From Phytopythium helicoides (taxonomy: Eukaryota; Oomycota; Peronosporomycetes; Pythiales; Pythiaceae): DNA of 64,000 nt. The translations under genes and the position numbers were made by a program. The DNA lies in NCBI GenBank assembly GCA_024867545.1, contig JANFNE010000005.1, positions 1,600,922 through 1,664,921 of the forward strand. Direction: 5' to 3'. Shown here piece after piece: positions 55,045 through 64,000 of the stretch. The notes under the pieces were generated by a model that had not been told where the DNA came from, searched no databases, and saw nothing but the letters and a program-made list of their open reading frames with translations. Position 1 is the stretch's first letter; each line of letters opens with the position of its first letter.

Positions 55045-56511
55045 TTAACGCCAACGTGGACGGACGCTCGTGGACACGCGAGGCCGGGCCGACAGCCTCA
55101 CGTTGGCGCCGATTGCCTTGGCAGCGGCTTGCTCCTCGCGGCGGCGTCCCATAGAGACGAACCGAGTATCGCGTTGTTGGCGAGTGACGGAAGCGGCAGG
55201 AGCGCTTGTGGCAACAACCGGTTGCTGAACGCTGATGTTGACGTCGGCGTTGACGATGATGTTGGACAGCTCCGCACCGACGGAAATCGTAGAAGCAGCA
55301 GTAGCAGCAGTACTGGGTTTGCTCGTGCGCGTGCTGTTGGCACTGCTGTGGGAGCTGGCACTGGTCTTGGAGAACTTCTGACTGACAATCGGCGACCGTG
55401 TCATCGCCGTGGAGGTCGCATTGTAGGACTGCTCTTCGCGACGCCGGCCCAGAGACACGAAGTGGTTGAGCTGGAACTCGCGCTCCTCTCGCTGGCGCCG
55501 GAGCTCGAGGAGGCAAGCGAGGAGCGCTCCACCCGTCTGGGAGGTTGGTTGGTCGGCCTTGTTACGAGCGAGAAAGCGTGCATAGCGTGGCACGGTGGAG
55601 TCTTCGGCAGACTTGAGCTCAGCTGTTGCCATGGCTGTGGCCGTTGCTGTGATCGGGGCCGCATTCAGCTCGGCCTCGGACTCGACCTCGAAGTCGGCCT
55701 CGGACTCGGACTCGAAGTCGGACTCGAAGTCGGACTCGGACTCGGAGTTGATGTTGTACTCGTCCTCAACTTCAGCCTCGGCAGGCACGCCGGCGTCTTC
55801 TTCGCACTCGCAGTCGTCCGAGTATTCCGAGAAGTCATCCTCGTCGTCATCGAGGTCGATGTCGTCGAAGTTGAGCTTGCGCTGGACCGGCAGGTACTCG
55901 CCATCCTCCGACTCGGCGTCTTCTTCGCTCTCGTAGGAGTCGCATTCGAGGTCGCTGTACTCGAGGCCGTCGATTTCGGCGAGTTCCGAGGAGGCGTAAG
56001 CGTCGCTGCTGTAGTCGCTGGCGTGGTCGCTACAGGCTTCGTAGTTGTTGACGCCGTCGTAGTACTTGTTGTTGTTCCTGGCGCAGCAGCTGCTGTCGGC
56101 GTCGAGCATGAATGGCACATCGCCCGGGTTGTAGCAGTAGACGTGCTCAAACGCGAGGCGCTCCGAGTCGCTGTAGTAGTCGTCGTCGGTCGTATCTTCG
56201 TCGGCAGTCGAGTCGACTTGTTCGAGTTCGCCTTGAGCTTCGGCTTGGGTTTGGACGGTGGCTGGCACAGTGGTTGTCGCCACCAGGTCCTTCGAGAGGT
56301 CGGCGGCGAGGCTCTCGAGTGTCTTTGCGTCGCTCGAGGTCGCTCGAGAGGCCGAAACGGAGGCTGGGGCCGTGGAACGCGCGCGGACGGCGACGGGCGA
56401 GCGCAGCAGCAGGGCCGCGTAGCAGGCGACAGCGAGGGCGAGCAGCGCCAAACAGGCGACGAGGAGGAGCAGCACGAGCAGCGCGAGGGCGGCGGCGAGT
56501 GTGGCGCTCAT
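55045..56511 (-). CDS. Acidic membrane-anchored protein, left copy
   Basis: Single exon, 488 residues, ATG at 56511. Residues 4-38 are a very hydrophobic span (LAAALALLVLLLLVACLALL and on), a signal anchor or signal peptide. A long acidic, Ser/Tyr-rich region follows (SEEDAESEDGEYLPVQ, DIDLDDDEDDFSEYSDD) with tandem ESDF/ESEADF units near residue 275. The C-terminal half is basic and contains the repeated motif HFVSLGRRREEQ and RFVSMGRRREEQ about 120 residues apart, ending in a basic tail (RPRVSTSVRPRWR). I do not recognise the family. An extracellular or luminal acidic protein is one possibility; a cytosolic scaffold anchored at its N-terminus is another. Near-identity with the right copy implies very recent duplication or gene conversion. 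Confidence 0.78.
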   Translation of the reverse strand: MSATLAAALALLVLLLLVACLALLALAVACYAALLLRSPVAVRARSTAPASVSASRATSSDAKTLESLAADLSKDLVATTTVPATVQTQAEAQGELEQVDSTADEDTTDDDYYSDSERLAFEHVYCYNPGDVPFMLDADSSCCARNNNKYYDGVNNYEACSDHASDYSSDAYASSELAEIDGLEYSDLECDSYESEEDAESEDGEYLPVQRKLNFDDIDLDDDEDDFSEYSDDCECEEDAGVPAEAEVEDEYNINSESESDFESDFESESEADFEVESEAELNAAPITATATAMATAELKSAEDSTVPRYARFLARNKADQPTSQTGGALLACLLELRRQREEREFQLNHFVSLGRRREEQSYNATSTAMTRSPIVSQKFSKTSASSHSSANSTRTSKPSTAATAASTISVGAELSNIIVNADVNISVQQPVVATSAPAASVTRQQRDTRFVSMGRRREEQAAAKAIGANVRLSARPRVSTSVRPRWR

Positions 56512-56865
56512 GGTGACGGTCGAGAGAGGCGAGGTGGCGGCTTGTCTGGGAGCCGGCAAAACGGAAAGTGGCGCCTAGGCTGGAGAAAAAAGGCAACATG
56601 GATCGACTTGGATTCAGTATGGCTCGATTCGAAAGGCGGCACTAAAAAACCTTGGAGAAAGGGCCAGGAAATCTCGATTTCGCGAGTCAAAGTAGCGATT
56701 TGGCGCCACCCACGTGCGTTCTTGGTCGGCTCATGGACACTGCAGCCGATCAATCGATCCCCGCGTTGTTGAGACCAGCTGGTCGTCAAGATACGGACGG
56801 TCGGTGCAGGTCTGGTTGAAGCAGCATGTAGCCATGATCACGAATCGTACCTAGTCGGATGTAAC

Positions 56866-57235
56866 GTCGAAGCAGCTGGACGTCCCTCTCACATTCACCA
56901 CCACCACTGACACCGCTCCATAGCCAAAGTTTGATGGCTATGATATGCTTTGAGCTGTATTTGAATCGAAGAACGGAATGAGGCGACTGCGTGAGCGGAT
57001 ATAGAGACGCCAAAGTCAACAGCTCGGACCATATCTTGACATGCACATGAAAGACTGTTTTGCGCTACAGTTGTGCCAACTGTGTGCGTCCATGAACAAG
57101 GATCGGGAACTTGGGTTGCCAGGAGCTTTCATTTAGGCATCAACCACAGCACTACTATAGTAAAACGAAAGCAGGGTGCTCATATGTGGTGAGCGGAGAG
57201 GACACGAGCTCCATCGGTAGTCGTCCCTCGCATCA
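56866..57235. other. Central spacer of the palindrome
   Basis: About 370 bp of unique sequence at the axis, between the 5' flanks of the two divergent genes. No gene is seen. It separates the arms enough to lower hairpin formation. Confidence 0.7.
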
Positions 57236-57591
57236 ACGTTACATCCGACTAGGTACGATTCGTGATCATGGCTACATGCTGCTTCAACCAGACCTGCACC
57301 GACCGTCCGTATCTTGACGACCAGCTGGTCTCAACAACGCGGGGATCGATTGATCGGCTGCAGTGTCCATGAGCCGACCAAGAACGCACGTGGGTGGCGC
57401 CAAATCGCTACTTTGACTCGCGAAATCGAGATTTCCTGGCCCTTTCTCCAAGGTTTTTTAGTGCCGCCTTTCGAATCGAGCCATACTGAATCCAAGTCGA
57501 TCCATGTTGCCTTTTTTCTCCAGCCTAGGCGCCACTTTCCGTTTTGCCGGCTCCCAGACAAGCCGCCACCTCGCCTCTCTCGACCGTCACC

Positions 57592-59052
57592 ATGAGCGCC
57601 ACACTCGCCGCCGCCCTCGCGCTGCTCGTGCTGCTCCTCCTCGTCGCCTGTTTGGCGCTGCTCGCCCTCGCTGTCGCCTGCTACGCGGCCCTGCTGCTGC
57701 GCTCGCCCGTCGCCGTCCGCGCGCGTTCCACGGCCCCAGCCTCCGTTTCGGCCTCTCGAGCGACCTCGAGCGACGCAAAGACACTCGAGAGCCTCGCCGC
57801 CGACCTCTCGAAGGACCTGGTGGCGACAACCACTGTGCCAGCCACCGTCCAAACCCAAGCCGAAGCTCAAGGCGAACTCGAACAAGTCGACTCGACTGCC
57901 GACGAAGATACGACCGACGACGACTACTACAGCGACTCGGAGCGCCTCGCGTTTGAGCACGTCTACTGCTACAACCCGGGCGATGTGCCATTCATGCTCG
58001 ACGCCGACAGCAGCTGCTGCGCCAGGAACAACAACAAGTACTACGACGGCGTCAACAACTACGAAGCCTGTAGCGACCACGCCAGCGACTACAGCAGCGA
58101 CGCCTACGCCTCCTCGGAACTCGCCGAAATCGACGGCCTCGAGTACAGCGACCTCGAATGCGACTCCTACGAGAGCGAAGAAGACGCCGAGTCGGAGGAT
58201 GGCGAGTACCTGCCGGTCCAGCGCAAGCTCAACTTCGACGACATCGACCTCGATGACGACGAGGATGACTTCTCGGAATACTCGGACGACTGCGAGTGCG
58301 AAGAAGACGCCGGCGTGCCTGCCGAGGCTGAAGTTGAGGACGAGTACAACATCAACTCCGAGTCCGAGTCCGAGGCCGACTTCGAGTCCGACTTCGAGTC
58401 CGACTTCGAGTCCGAGTCCGAGGCCGAGCTGAATGCGGCCCCGATCACAGCAACGGCCACAGCCATGGCAACAGCTGAGCTCAAGTCTGCCGAAGACTCC
58501 ACCGTGCCACGCTATGCACGCTTTCTCGCTCGTAACAAGGCCGACCAACCAACCTCCCAGACGGGTGGAGCGCTCCTCGCTTGCCTCCTCGAGCTCCGGC
58601 GCCAGCGAGAGGAGCGCGAGTTCCAGCTCAACCACTTCGTGTCTCTGGGCCGGCGTCGCGAAGAGCAGTCCTACAATGCGACCTCCACGGCGATGACACG
58701 GTCGCCGATTGTCAGTCAGAAGTTCTCCAAGACCAGTGCCAGCTCCCACAGCAGTGCCAACAGCACGCGCACGAGCAAACCCAGTACTGCTGCTACTGCT
58801 GCTTCTACGATTTCCGTCGGTGCGGAGCTGTCCAACATCATCGTCAACGCCGACGTCAACATCAGCGTTCAGCAACCGGTTGTTGCCACAAGCGCTCCTG
58901 CCGCTTCCGTCACTCGCCAACAACGCGATACTCGGTTCGTCTCTATGGGACGCCGCCGCGAGGAGCAAGCCGCTGCCAAGGCAATCGGCGCCAACGTGAG
59001 GCTGTCGGCCCGGCCTCGCGTGTCCACGAGCGTCCGTCCACGTTGGCGTTAA
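57592..59052 (+). CDS. Acidic membrane-anchored protein, right copy
   Basis: Single exon, 486 residues, ATG at 57592. Identical to the left copy apart from the acidic repeat tract, where the order and number of SESEADF and ESDF units differ (net two residues shorter). This is what replication slippage in a short tandem repeat would give. The 5' flank is also mirrored for about 350 bp, so both copies should share the same regulation. Function as for the left copy: unknown. Confidence 0.78.
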   Translation: MSATLAAALALLVLLLLVACLALLALAVACYAALLLRSPVAVRARSTAPASVSASRATSSDAKTLESLAADLSKDLVATTTVPATVQTQAEAQGELEQVDSTADEDTTDDDYYSDSERLAFEHVYCYNPGDVPFMLDADSSCCARNNNKYYDGVNNYEACSDHASDYSSDAYASSELAEIDGLEYSDLECDSYESEEDAESEDGEYLPVQRKLNFDDIDLDDDEDDFSEYSDDCECEEDAGVPAEAEVEDEYNINSESESEADFESDFESDFESESEAELNAAPITATATAMATAELKSAEDSTVPRYARFLARNKADQPTSQTGGALLACLLELRRQREEREFQLNHFVSLGRRREEQSYNATSTAMTRSPIVSQKFSKTSASSHSSANSTRTSKPSTAATAASTISVGAELSNIIVNADVNISVQQPVVATSAPAASVTRQQRDTRFVSMGRRREEQAAAKAIGANVRLSARPRVSTSVRPRWR

Positions 59053-59121
59053 GCGTTGAGTTTATTTATCAAGCTGTTGCAGCGCGTACTTGGTGTGCGT
59101 AGATGTTCGTTATGCTGTAGC

Positions 59122-59124
<3 letters not shown>

Positions 59125-59178
<54 letters not shown>
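59125..59178. repeat. (TG)27 microsatellite
   Basis: Mirror of the CA tract in the left arm, nine units shorter. Confidence 0.98.
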
Positions 59179-59180
<2 letters not shown>

Positions 59181-59303
59181 TTATTCCCCTCAAAAATCAA
59201 ACCAACAAAACTAACACGAGCAAAAAACAATTGGCAACAAGCGCGCAATCCCCTCAGCTTTGTCGTTCTCCTTTCTTTGCCAAAGTGACGAAGCAAATGA
59301 AAC

Positions 59304-59765
59304 GCCTGGGCTTTAACCAGCCAGCGAACGGCGTGTCCAAGTGCATCAGCTGAAATAGCGAGCGCATCAGCTGCGACTTGTCAGCTTTGCTTTGAGATTT
59401 GAGACCGGGATTGGCGCATGGGCGATCGATCACCAAGAGCAAGATCTCGCATGGCAAAGGGTGGGTACGGGCCACAAAGGCACAGCCAATTCGCCAATTC
59501 AGGACGGCGTGGCGTGCGGGAGGGGATGTTGAAGCGCGCTGCCGTTGGAGACGACGTCGCTGCAGGCACAGGCCGTATGACACATGTTGCACGAAGGTAG
59601 CTGTTCGATTTGACTCTTTACAGACTGTTTGGTTTGAGTATTTACAGATATGGAGGGCAACCGCGATCGGCTTCGGCAGGGTTTCCCGGCGCCAAGCCAA
59701 GCCGCTTCAGGCGCCAACGGCAAGGCTTGCAGTTGGCGCGCATTGACGAGAAAGGACGCGCCGGC
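59304..59765. other. Unique segment between palindrome arm and SMC3 fragment
   Basis: 462 bp with no supported gene. Its right part directly precedes the SMC3-like ATG and may be that gene's former 5' region. Confidence 0.5.
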
Positions 59766-59844
59766 ATGCACGTGAAGCAGGTGGTGGTGAGCGGGTTCCG
59801 CAGCTACCGCGACCAGGTGGCCGTGGAGCCGTTCAGCCGGGAGC
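59766..59844 (+). pseudogene. SMC3: SMC3 N-terminal fragment
   Basis: The ATG at 59766 opens MHVKQVVVSGFRSYRDQ and then VAVEPFS, the well-conserved start of the cohesin subunit SMC3. The frame then runs into CRN 3' flank sequence at about 59845, before the Walker A motif. Only about 26 native codons remain, so it is not functional as an ATPase. It shows that an SMC3 5' end was captured and cut by rearrangement. Confidence 0.8.
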
Positions 59845-60016
59845 AATCAATTCTAGGATCGGACAAAATGGATACGGCAGTTGCTCCAACAACAACAGCA
59901 CGATCTGGGTGAATATGTGCGAGCAGGCAATCTCATTCATATAAATGACTATTACGAAGGTTCTTGAATTCAAATCGCACTCATAACGCATACGGTAAAT
60001 AGCGTGTTCTATCAAA
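59845..60016. repeat. CRN 3' flank repeat, copy 4
   Basis: Same orientation as copies 1 and 3. Truncated on the left, where it joins the SMC3 fragment at AATCAATTCTAGG. Confidence 0.75.
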
Positions 60017-61051
60017 TCAAAAAGCTGCATCAGACTTCATGATGCTACGGTGGAACATCTCCATTTTGTCGTCAAGAGAGACGTCCGACCAGAAATCCTG
60101 AAAGTCATACGATTCATCGATCCACTTCTTCTTCAAAGCAACCATGCGCGCCACTCTTGCCTGTAGGTTCAAACAGCGATAGAACGGACGTTCTAAACCA
60201 GTGAATGTCAGAGCACTACCATCCACGTCACCAAACGTTTTCCGGACATCGAAGCGGCACGGCTTCTTCGACAACGATACGCTGCCGAGGAGCACTCGTC
60301 TCTGCTCCGCGCTGAACACTTTGTTGCCGTTGCGATCCGCGAGATCAATGAGAGGGGTGTTTTCGATAGATGGATCGAAGAGCTTCAAACGGAAAGCGTT
60401 CGTGTCGTCGCGAATGAAACTGATCTGGAAATGGTCGAACGCGTGTTTCAGAGGCTTGAACAGTAGCAACCCATTCCTCTCGTCGTCAATGTCAGATATC
60501 TGCATCATCTCACTCGACAGGTATTCGTTGCTGCGACGAAACAAATGCGACGCTATCACGAGCGATTTCGGAAACGCAACATTGAGCAGCATACATCGCA
60601 CCCAGGACTTCTTTCGTCTATAGCATTGATAGAAGTTGCACAAATTGTCCTTGAAATCTCGGTTTTGGTCAGTGAGGGTCGTTGGGGCATGCGTGAGTAA
60701 CTGAGGTAAAATCGTTTCAAGAAGAGTCATGGCTGGAGAGTGGAGATCGCCATGCGGCGGAACAACCACATACATCTTCGCGTCCTTTGCTCCATAGACC
60801 CCAATGTCGTCTTCGGGTTGCAAATTGGTGGGAACATCCGCAGTATTCGCATCGAACGCGGTCTTGTCGGCGTAGACGAGGAGTTGGGCGGAAACAATCC
60901 CGTGGAGAATGCCAGAGTTCTTCGCATACACAGCATCTCTGAACTCATCGACATCTCCACCAGCAGAAAGCTTCACTTTACTCGCGCTTGTCCCCTTGTA
61001 CGCCGCCCCCTCCTGATTGACGAGAAGAAACCAAACCGGCCTTTCCGCCAT
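60017..61051 (-). CDS. CRN-like effector gene C
   Basis: Intact single exon, 344 residues, ATG at 61051. Header and C-terminal domain are as in gene A, but with a different loop in the header (AVYAKNSGILHGIVSAQ), shared only with gene D. The C-terminus has VRKTFGDVDG and RSIMKSDAAF, as in gene B. The copia target codon is uninterrupted. With B split, this is the intact representative of the B/C type. It is divergent from gene D across a 2.4-kb spacer. Confidence 0.8.
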   Translation of the reverse strand: MAERPVWFLLVNQEGAAYKGTSASKVKLSAGGDVDEFRDAVYAKNSGILHGIVSAQLLVYADKTAFDANTADVPTNLQPEDDIGVYGAKDAKMYVVVPPHGDLHSPAMTLLETILPQLLTHAPTTLTDQNRDFKDNLCNFYQCYRRKKSWVRCMLLNVAFPKSLVIASHLFRRSNEYLSSEMMQISDIDDERNGLLLFKPLKHAFDHFQISFIRDDTNAFRLKLFDPSIENTPLIDLADRNGNKVFSAEQRRVLLGSVSLSKKPCRFDVRKTFGDVDGSALTFTGLERPFYRCLNLQARVARMVALKKKWIDESYDFQDFWSDVSLDDKMEMFHRSIMKSDAAF

Positions 61052-63436
61052 CTTGCTTTTTGAAGAATGACAGATATCCCTTCGAGGCGCAACTCGTGTG
61101 CAATTCATCTACAATTCACTTTGCTATTCATTCGTTCTCTGGATTCATTTATCCAGTCCAGGGTTGTTAGGACGATGTGACCGACTGTCTGATTGACCAA
61201 AAAGCACCCCGAAAACAATGCCGTGCAATACACGGAGAAGCTCTCGATTTACATGCAAAGTCACGGTATTCTCCTTCTCGGACGATAGATCTTCATGACA
61301 AGTGTCGATACTGCTATTGCTTACTCCAGTAGGAGTACATAGAGGGTTTGTCAATGCTAGTCGTGCTGGCTGGTGTAGCTAGTTGCGAACTTTTCACCTG
61401 TCCCTCTGCATTTATGCTCGTCTGACTTGCAGCTCGAAATGCACCTTGGATACAATTGTGGGTCACGCCCAGAGGATGTCCACTTCGACGTTGCCAAGCC
61501 GAAGCGTCGGTGGCCACGCGCGCAACAACACTGCTGTCGACGCCGGAGACTCCGCTTCCCACCGTCATATCACTCCTTGAGGCACCCACACCGCCCATGC
61601 CGCTCGTCAAAGATACCGAGTCGCCACGGACACTACTGCAGCTGCTCCTGTCTGGTACAGACACCTAGAGGTGCTAGCACCGGTGGTATCGACCCGCTCG
61701 CGCCACTTGTGTTAGACGCCGCCGCAGACGACGACCCAATGACACGTCGCCGTTGTTCGTGCTGCTGACACCGCTCGCCACCGCCATGCTTCCTCCAAGT
61801 TGACGTCCAGAGCCGCCCGACACAGAGATGACACCACCAACGTGGCTCCCATAGGAAGGACAGCCACCCAGAGCTGCACGCCAGGGGCCGCCGTGTTCGC
61901 CGACGTCGTGCTCGCAGACCTCTCGCCGCAAGAGATCAAGACTTCTCCGACAGCGTCCGTCGAGCTAGAGCCGCCAGACACAGCCACGCGACCACCGTCC
62001 GCAATGGACGCTCCCACTTATACGGCGATGTAGCCTGCAGAGACGCTGCACACAAACCCACTCAACAGCGTCACCCCGCCGAAGCTCGCGCCAGTCCCGC
62101 TTGACACGAACACACCGCCGCTCGTCTTCGAGCTTGCTTCACTCGACACACGCACCGAGGCACCGGCAGTCGAAGAGCTTGCACCGCCCGGCACACTCAC
62201 GTCGCCACTGACCGATCCAGCGCCGCCAGACACCGACAAAGACCCACCAGTGCCGACAGACGCAGAGCTCGCGCCGCCAGAGAAAGTCACGTTTCCTCCA
62301 AATAGACAGCCAGATTCGCCAGACACGCTCACCACACCGCCAGAAGCAGTCGTAGACGCACCCGACGAGATCGACACCGACCAGGACGCACCGCCAGATG
62401 CAGAGCCGCTTGAAACACGCACGACTCCGCTCTCCACGGCCCCCGTCACAGCGCTTGAACCCACGCTCACCGCGCCGCTTGTCGACTCGCTAGCACCGCT
62501 CAGAATGCTCACGCTGTCGCCCGCGCCACTCGACGACGCACCACTCGACAGAGATATGGATGCTGCTGCCGCTCACGGAAGATCCATGCGCGGCCTCGAT
62601 CTTGTCGGCAACAGACGATGCCGACGATCCGCTTCCAATGCGTACGGAGATGCTCGAGACCGTAGAGTCGCCGCTCGTCACGGTCACGTTTTCGCTGCTG
62701 CTACTGCTGCTGCTCGCAGCACCGTGCGCCGAGATCACCACCGAGGCGCTACTGCCGACGCTGCTTCCCTGGATGATACGAATGCCGCCTCCAGAGCCGC
62801 TTGACACGAGGGCAACGCCAGACAAACCGCTGCTTGAGTTACCGCTTGACACGCTCACGTTACCGCCAGCGCCACACGACGAAGAACCGCCAAACGACAG
62901 GCACAGGGTCGTGCGTGTTTCAAGCGGATTTGCACCTATCTGACAGAGCCGCACCAGAGCCGCTGGACGACGACACACCGCCGCTCACAGACGCATTGCC
63001 GGACGACCCGCTCGCAGAGTTGCCTCCGCTCGCCAACACAAAGCCGCCGACAGAAGACGCGCTGGATCCACTGCTCTCCAACACTTCACCCGACGCGCCA
63101 TCCACAGTCGAGCCAGACTCCACTCGAGCCGCACCCGACACGCTGCTTCCTGATGACACGGCGCTAGACACGGACACGTCGCCGCTGCTGAAAACACCCG
63201 ATCCGCTCGACACCGACACGGAACCTCCCATTGACTGACTGCTTCTGCTGCCATAAACAGACACGGAACCGGCAGCAGACACCACCGCGCCAGGACCACC
63301 ACCTTGTGAATCCAGAGCTTTTCCGTGCATACACAACACAGCATTAGTCAACGAATGAGTTGCATAGTGAATTGTAGATGAATTGCACTCGAGTTGCGCC
63401 TCGAGAAGGGATATCTGTCATTCTTCAAAAAGCAAG
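61052..63436 (-). pseudogene. Decayed Ser/Gly-rich repeat gene between CRN C and D
   Basis: Reads on the minus strand from about 63351 to 61314. Successive frames carry the same style of repeat: SVSVSSGSGVFSSGDVSV (63351-62920), then NVSVSSGNSSSGLSGVALVS (to 62490), then GGVVSVSGESGCLFGGNVTF and SVSGDVSVPGGASSS (62512-62018), then a shorter part to 61712. Each unit of about 20-24 residues has a Gly-x-Val/Leu-x-Val/Ile strand and a Ser/Gly turn, as expected for a right-handed beta-solenoid. Frame changes between segments indicate decay, unless some are read errors. This copy is the more complete one; the 45901-47508 spacer lacks the middle. Confidence 0.68.
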
Positions 63437-64000
63437 ATGGCGGAAAGGCCGGTTTGGTTTCTTCTCGTCAATCAGGAGGGGGCGGCGTACAAGGGGACAA
63501 GCGCGAGTAAAGTGAAGCTTCCTGCTGGTGGAGATGTCGATGAGTTCAGAGATGCTGTGTATGCGAAGAACTCTGGCATTCTCCACGGGATTGTTTCCGC
63601 CCAACTCCTCGTCTACGCCGACAAGACCGCGTTCGATGCGAATACTGCGGATGTTCCCACCAATTTGCAACCCGAAGACGACATTGGGGTCTATGGAGCA
63701 AAGGACGCGAAGATGTATGTGGTTGTTCCGCCGCATGGCAATCTCCACTCTCCAGCCATGACTCTTCTTGAAACGATTTTACCTCAGTTACTCACGCATG
63801 CCCCAACGACCCTCACTGACCAAAACCGAGATTTCAAGGACAATTTGTGCAACTTCTATCAATGCTATAGACGAAAGAAGTCCTGGGTGCGATGTATGCT
63901 GCTCAATGTTGCGTTTCCGAAATCGCTCGTGATAGCGTCGCATTTGTTTCGTCGCAGCAACGAATACCTGTCGAGTGAGATGATGCAGATATCTGACATT
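63437..64000 (+). CDS. CRN-like effector gene D, 3' end beyond window
   Basis: The ATG is at 63437, and 188 codons are visible before the window ends. The header is identical in type to gene C (AVYAKNSGILHGIVSAQ) and lacks any stop or shift. Its 5' flank has the same 90-bp element as A, B and C. Whether the C-terminal part is intact cannot be seen. Confidence 0.8.
   Translation, partial: MAERPVWFLLVNQEGAAYKGTSASKVKLPAGGDVDEFRDAVYAKNSGILHGIVSAQLLVYADKTAFDANTADVPTNLQPEDDIGVYGAKDAKMYVVVPPHGNLHSPAMTLLETILPQLLTHAPTTLTDQNRDFKDNLCNFYQCYRRKKSWVRCMLLNVAFPKSLVIASHLFRRSNEYLSSEMMQISDI

Larger units (their letters stand above)
54779..56865. repeat. Inverted repeat, left arm
   Basis: About 2.09 kb, repeated in reverse at 57236-59303. 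Differences seen are the length of the dinucleotide tract, a rearranged Ser/Glu/Asp/Phe repeat in the gene and a few substitutions near the outer edge. Confidence 0.93.
57236..59303. repeat. Inverted repeat, right arm
   Basis: Mirror of 54779-56865. Homology starts at ACGTTACATCCGACTAGG on the inner side and fades past the CTTTGCCAAAG block on the outer side. Confidence 0.93.

Noticed and set aside
55129..56772. 547-codon antisense frame in the left palindrome arm (mirrored at 57331-58968)
   Set aside because: Produced by the acidic Ser/Asp/Glu codons of the real gene read backwards. Val/Gly/Leu low-complexity text, no start context. The sense frame has a membrane span and repeated motifs.
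59254..59700. 148-codon minus-strand frame beside the right arm
   Set aside because: Runs through unique sequence and the arm edge with no domain; its mirror in the left arm does not keep the frame.
1..64000. tRNA or rRNA genes
   Set aside because: No cloverleaf with A and B boxes or rRNA-like stretch was recognised on reading; a covariance-model scan was not possible, so a missed tRNA cannot be excluded.

Overview
The window reads as nuclear DNA of an oomycete-like eukaryote. Genes carry short GT-AG introns (mostly 53-104 bp) and are closely packed on both strands. The content also fits: a glycoside hydrolase family 81 beta-1,3-glucanase, a BT1/folate-biopterin-type transporter, several crinkler (CRN)-like genes with an N-terminal ubiquitin-like header ending in a VVVPP motif, and a Ty1/copia retrotransposon. 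The organism is inferred from gene content only; no species is claimed.

Positions 1-44.4 kb form a gene-dense core. In order: a large IQ/WW-domain protein (minus, runs off the left edge); a SNAP-25-type t-SNARE with an internal C2H2 finger and a C-terminal beta-trefoil-like region; a large multi-exon protein of unknown function; an ABC-class ATPase (minus), divergent from the largest subunit of RNA polymerase III; four tandem paralogues of a multipass membrane protein (17.5-26.1 kb); a secreted GH81 glucanase; a SAC3/GANP-type protein; an ARS2/SERRATE homologue; a membrane-anchored heme-oxygenase-like protein in eight exons; a tail-anchored TPR protein; a small unrecognised protein; a SNAPC4-like Myb protein; a BT1-type transporter; a four-TM MARVEL-like protein; and a coiled-coil/LRR protein. 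Pol III (RPC1) and a SNAPc-like Myb factor both serve small-RNA transcription, and ARS2 and SAC3 serve RNA processing and export. There is no sign that these genes form a cluster beyond ordinary proximity.

Positions 44.2-64 kb are very different: a rearranged, repeat-built region. Its axis lies near 57.05 kb, where two nearly identical copies of an acidic, membrane-anchored protein gene sit head to head in an inverted repeat with arms of about 2.1 kb. Outside these, on each side, is a divergent pair of CRN-like genes (A and B on the left, C and D on the right) separated by a decayed Ser/Gly-rich repeat gene. The arrangement is an imperfect palindrome of about 20 kb that continues beyond the right edge. 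The left half alone carries a full-length copia element. It has identical 267-bp LTRs and a 5-bp ATCTA target duplication, and it splits CRN gene B. Fragments of an LRR gene, of a fifth CRN gene and of the start of an SMC3 gene mark rearrangement breakpoints.

Several otherwise conserved single-copy genes (SNAP-like, GH81, SAC3, ARS2, LRR) carry one- or two-base coding disruptions. Their spread across housekeeping genes suggests that at least some are sequence errors; raw reads would decide. Joins given below were worked out by hand from frame, conservation and splice-site fit and have no transcript support.
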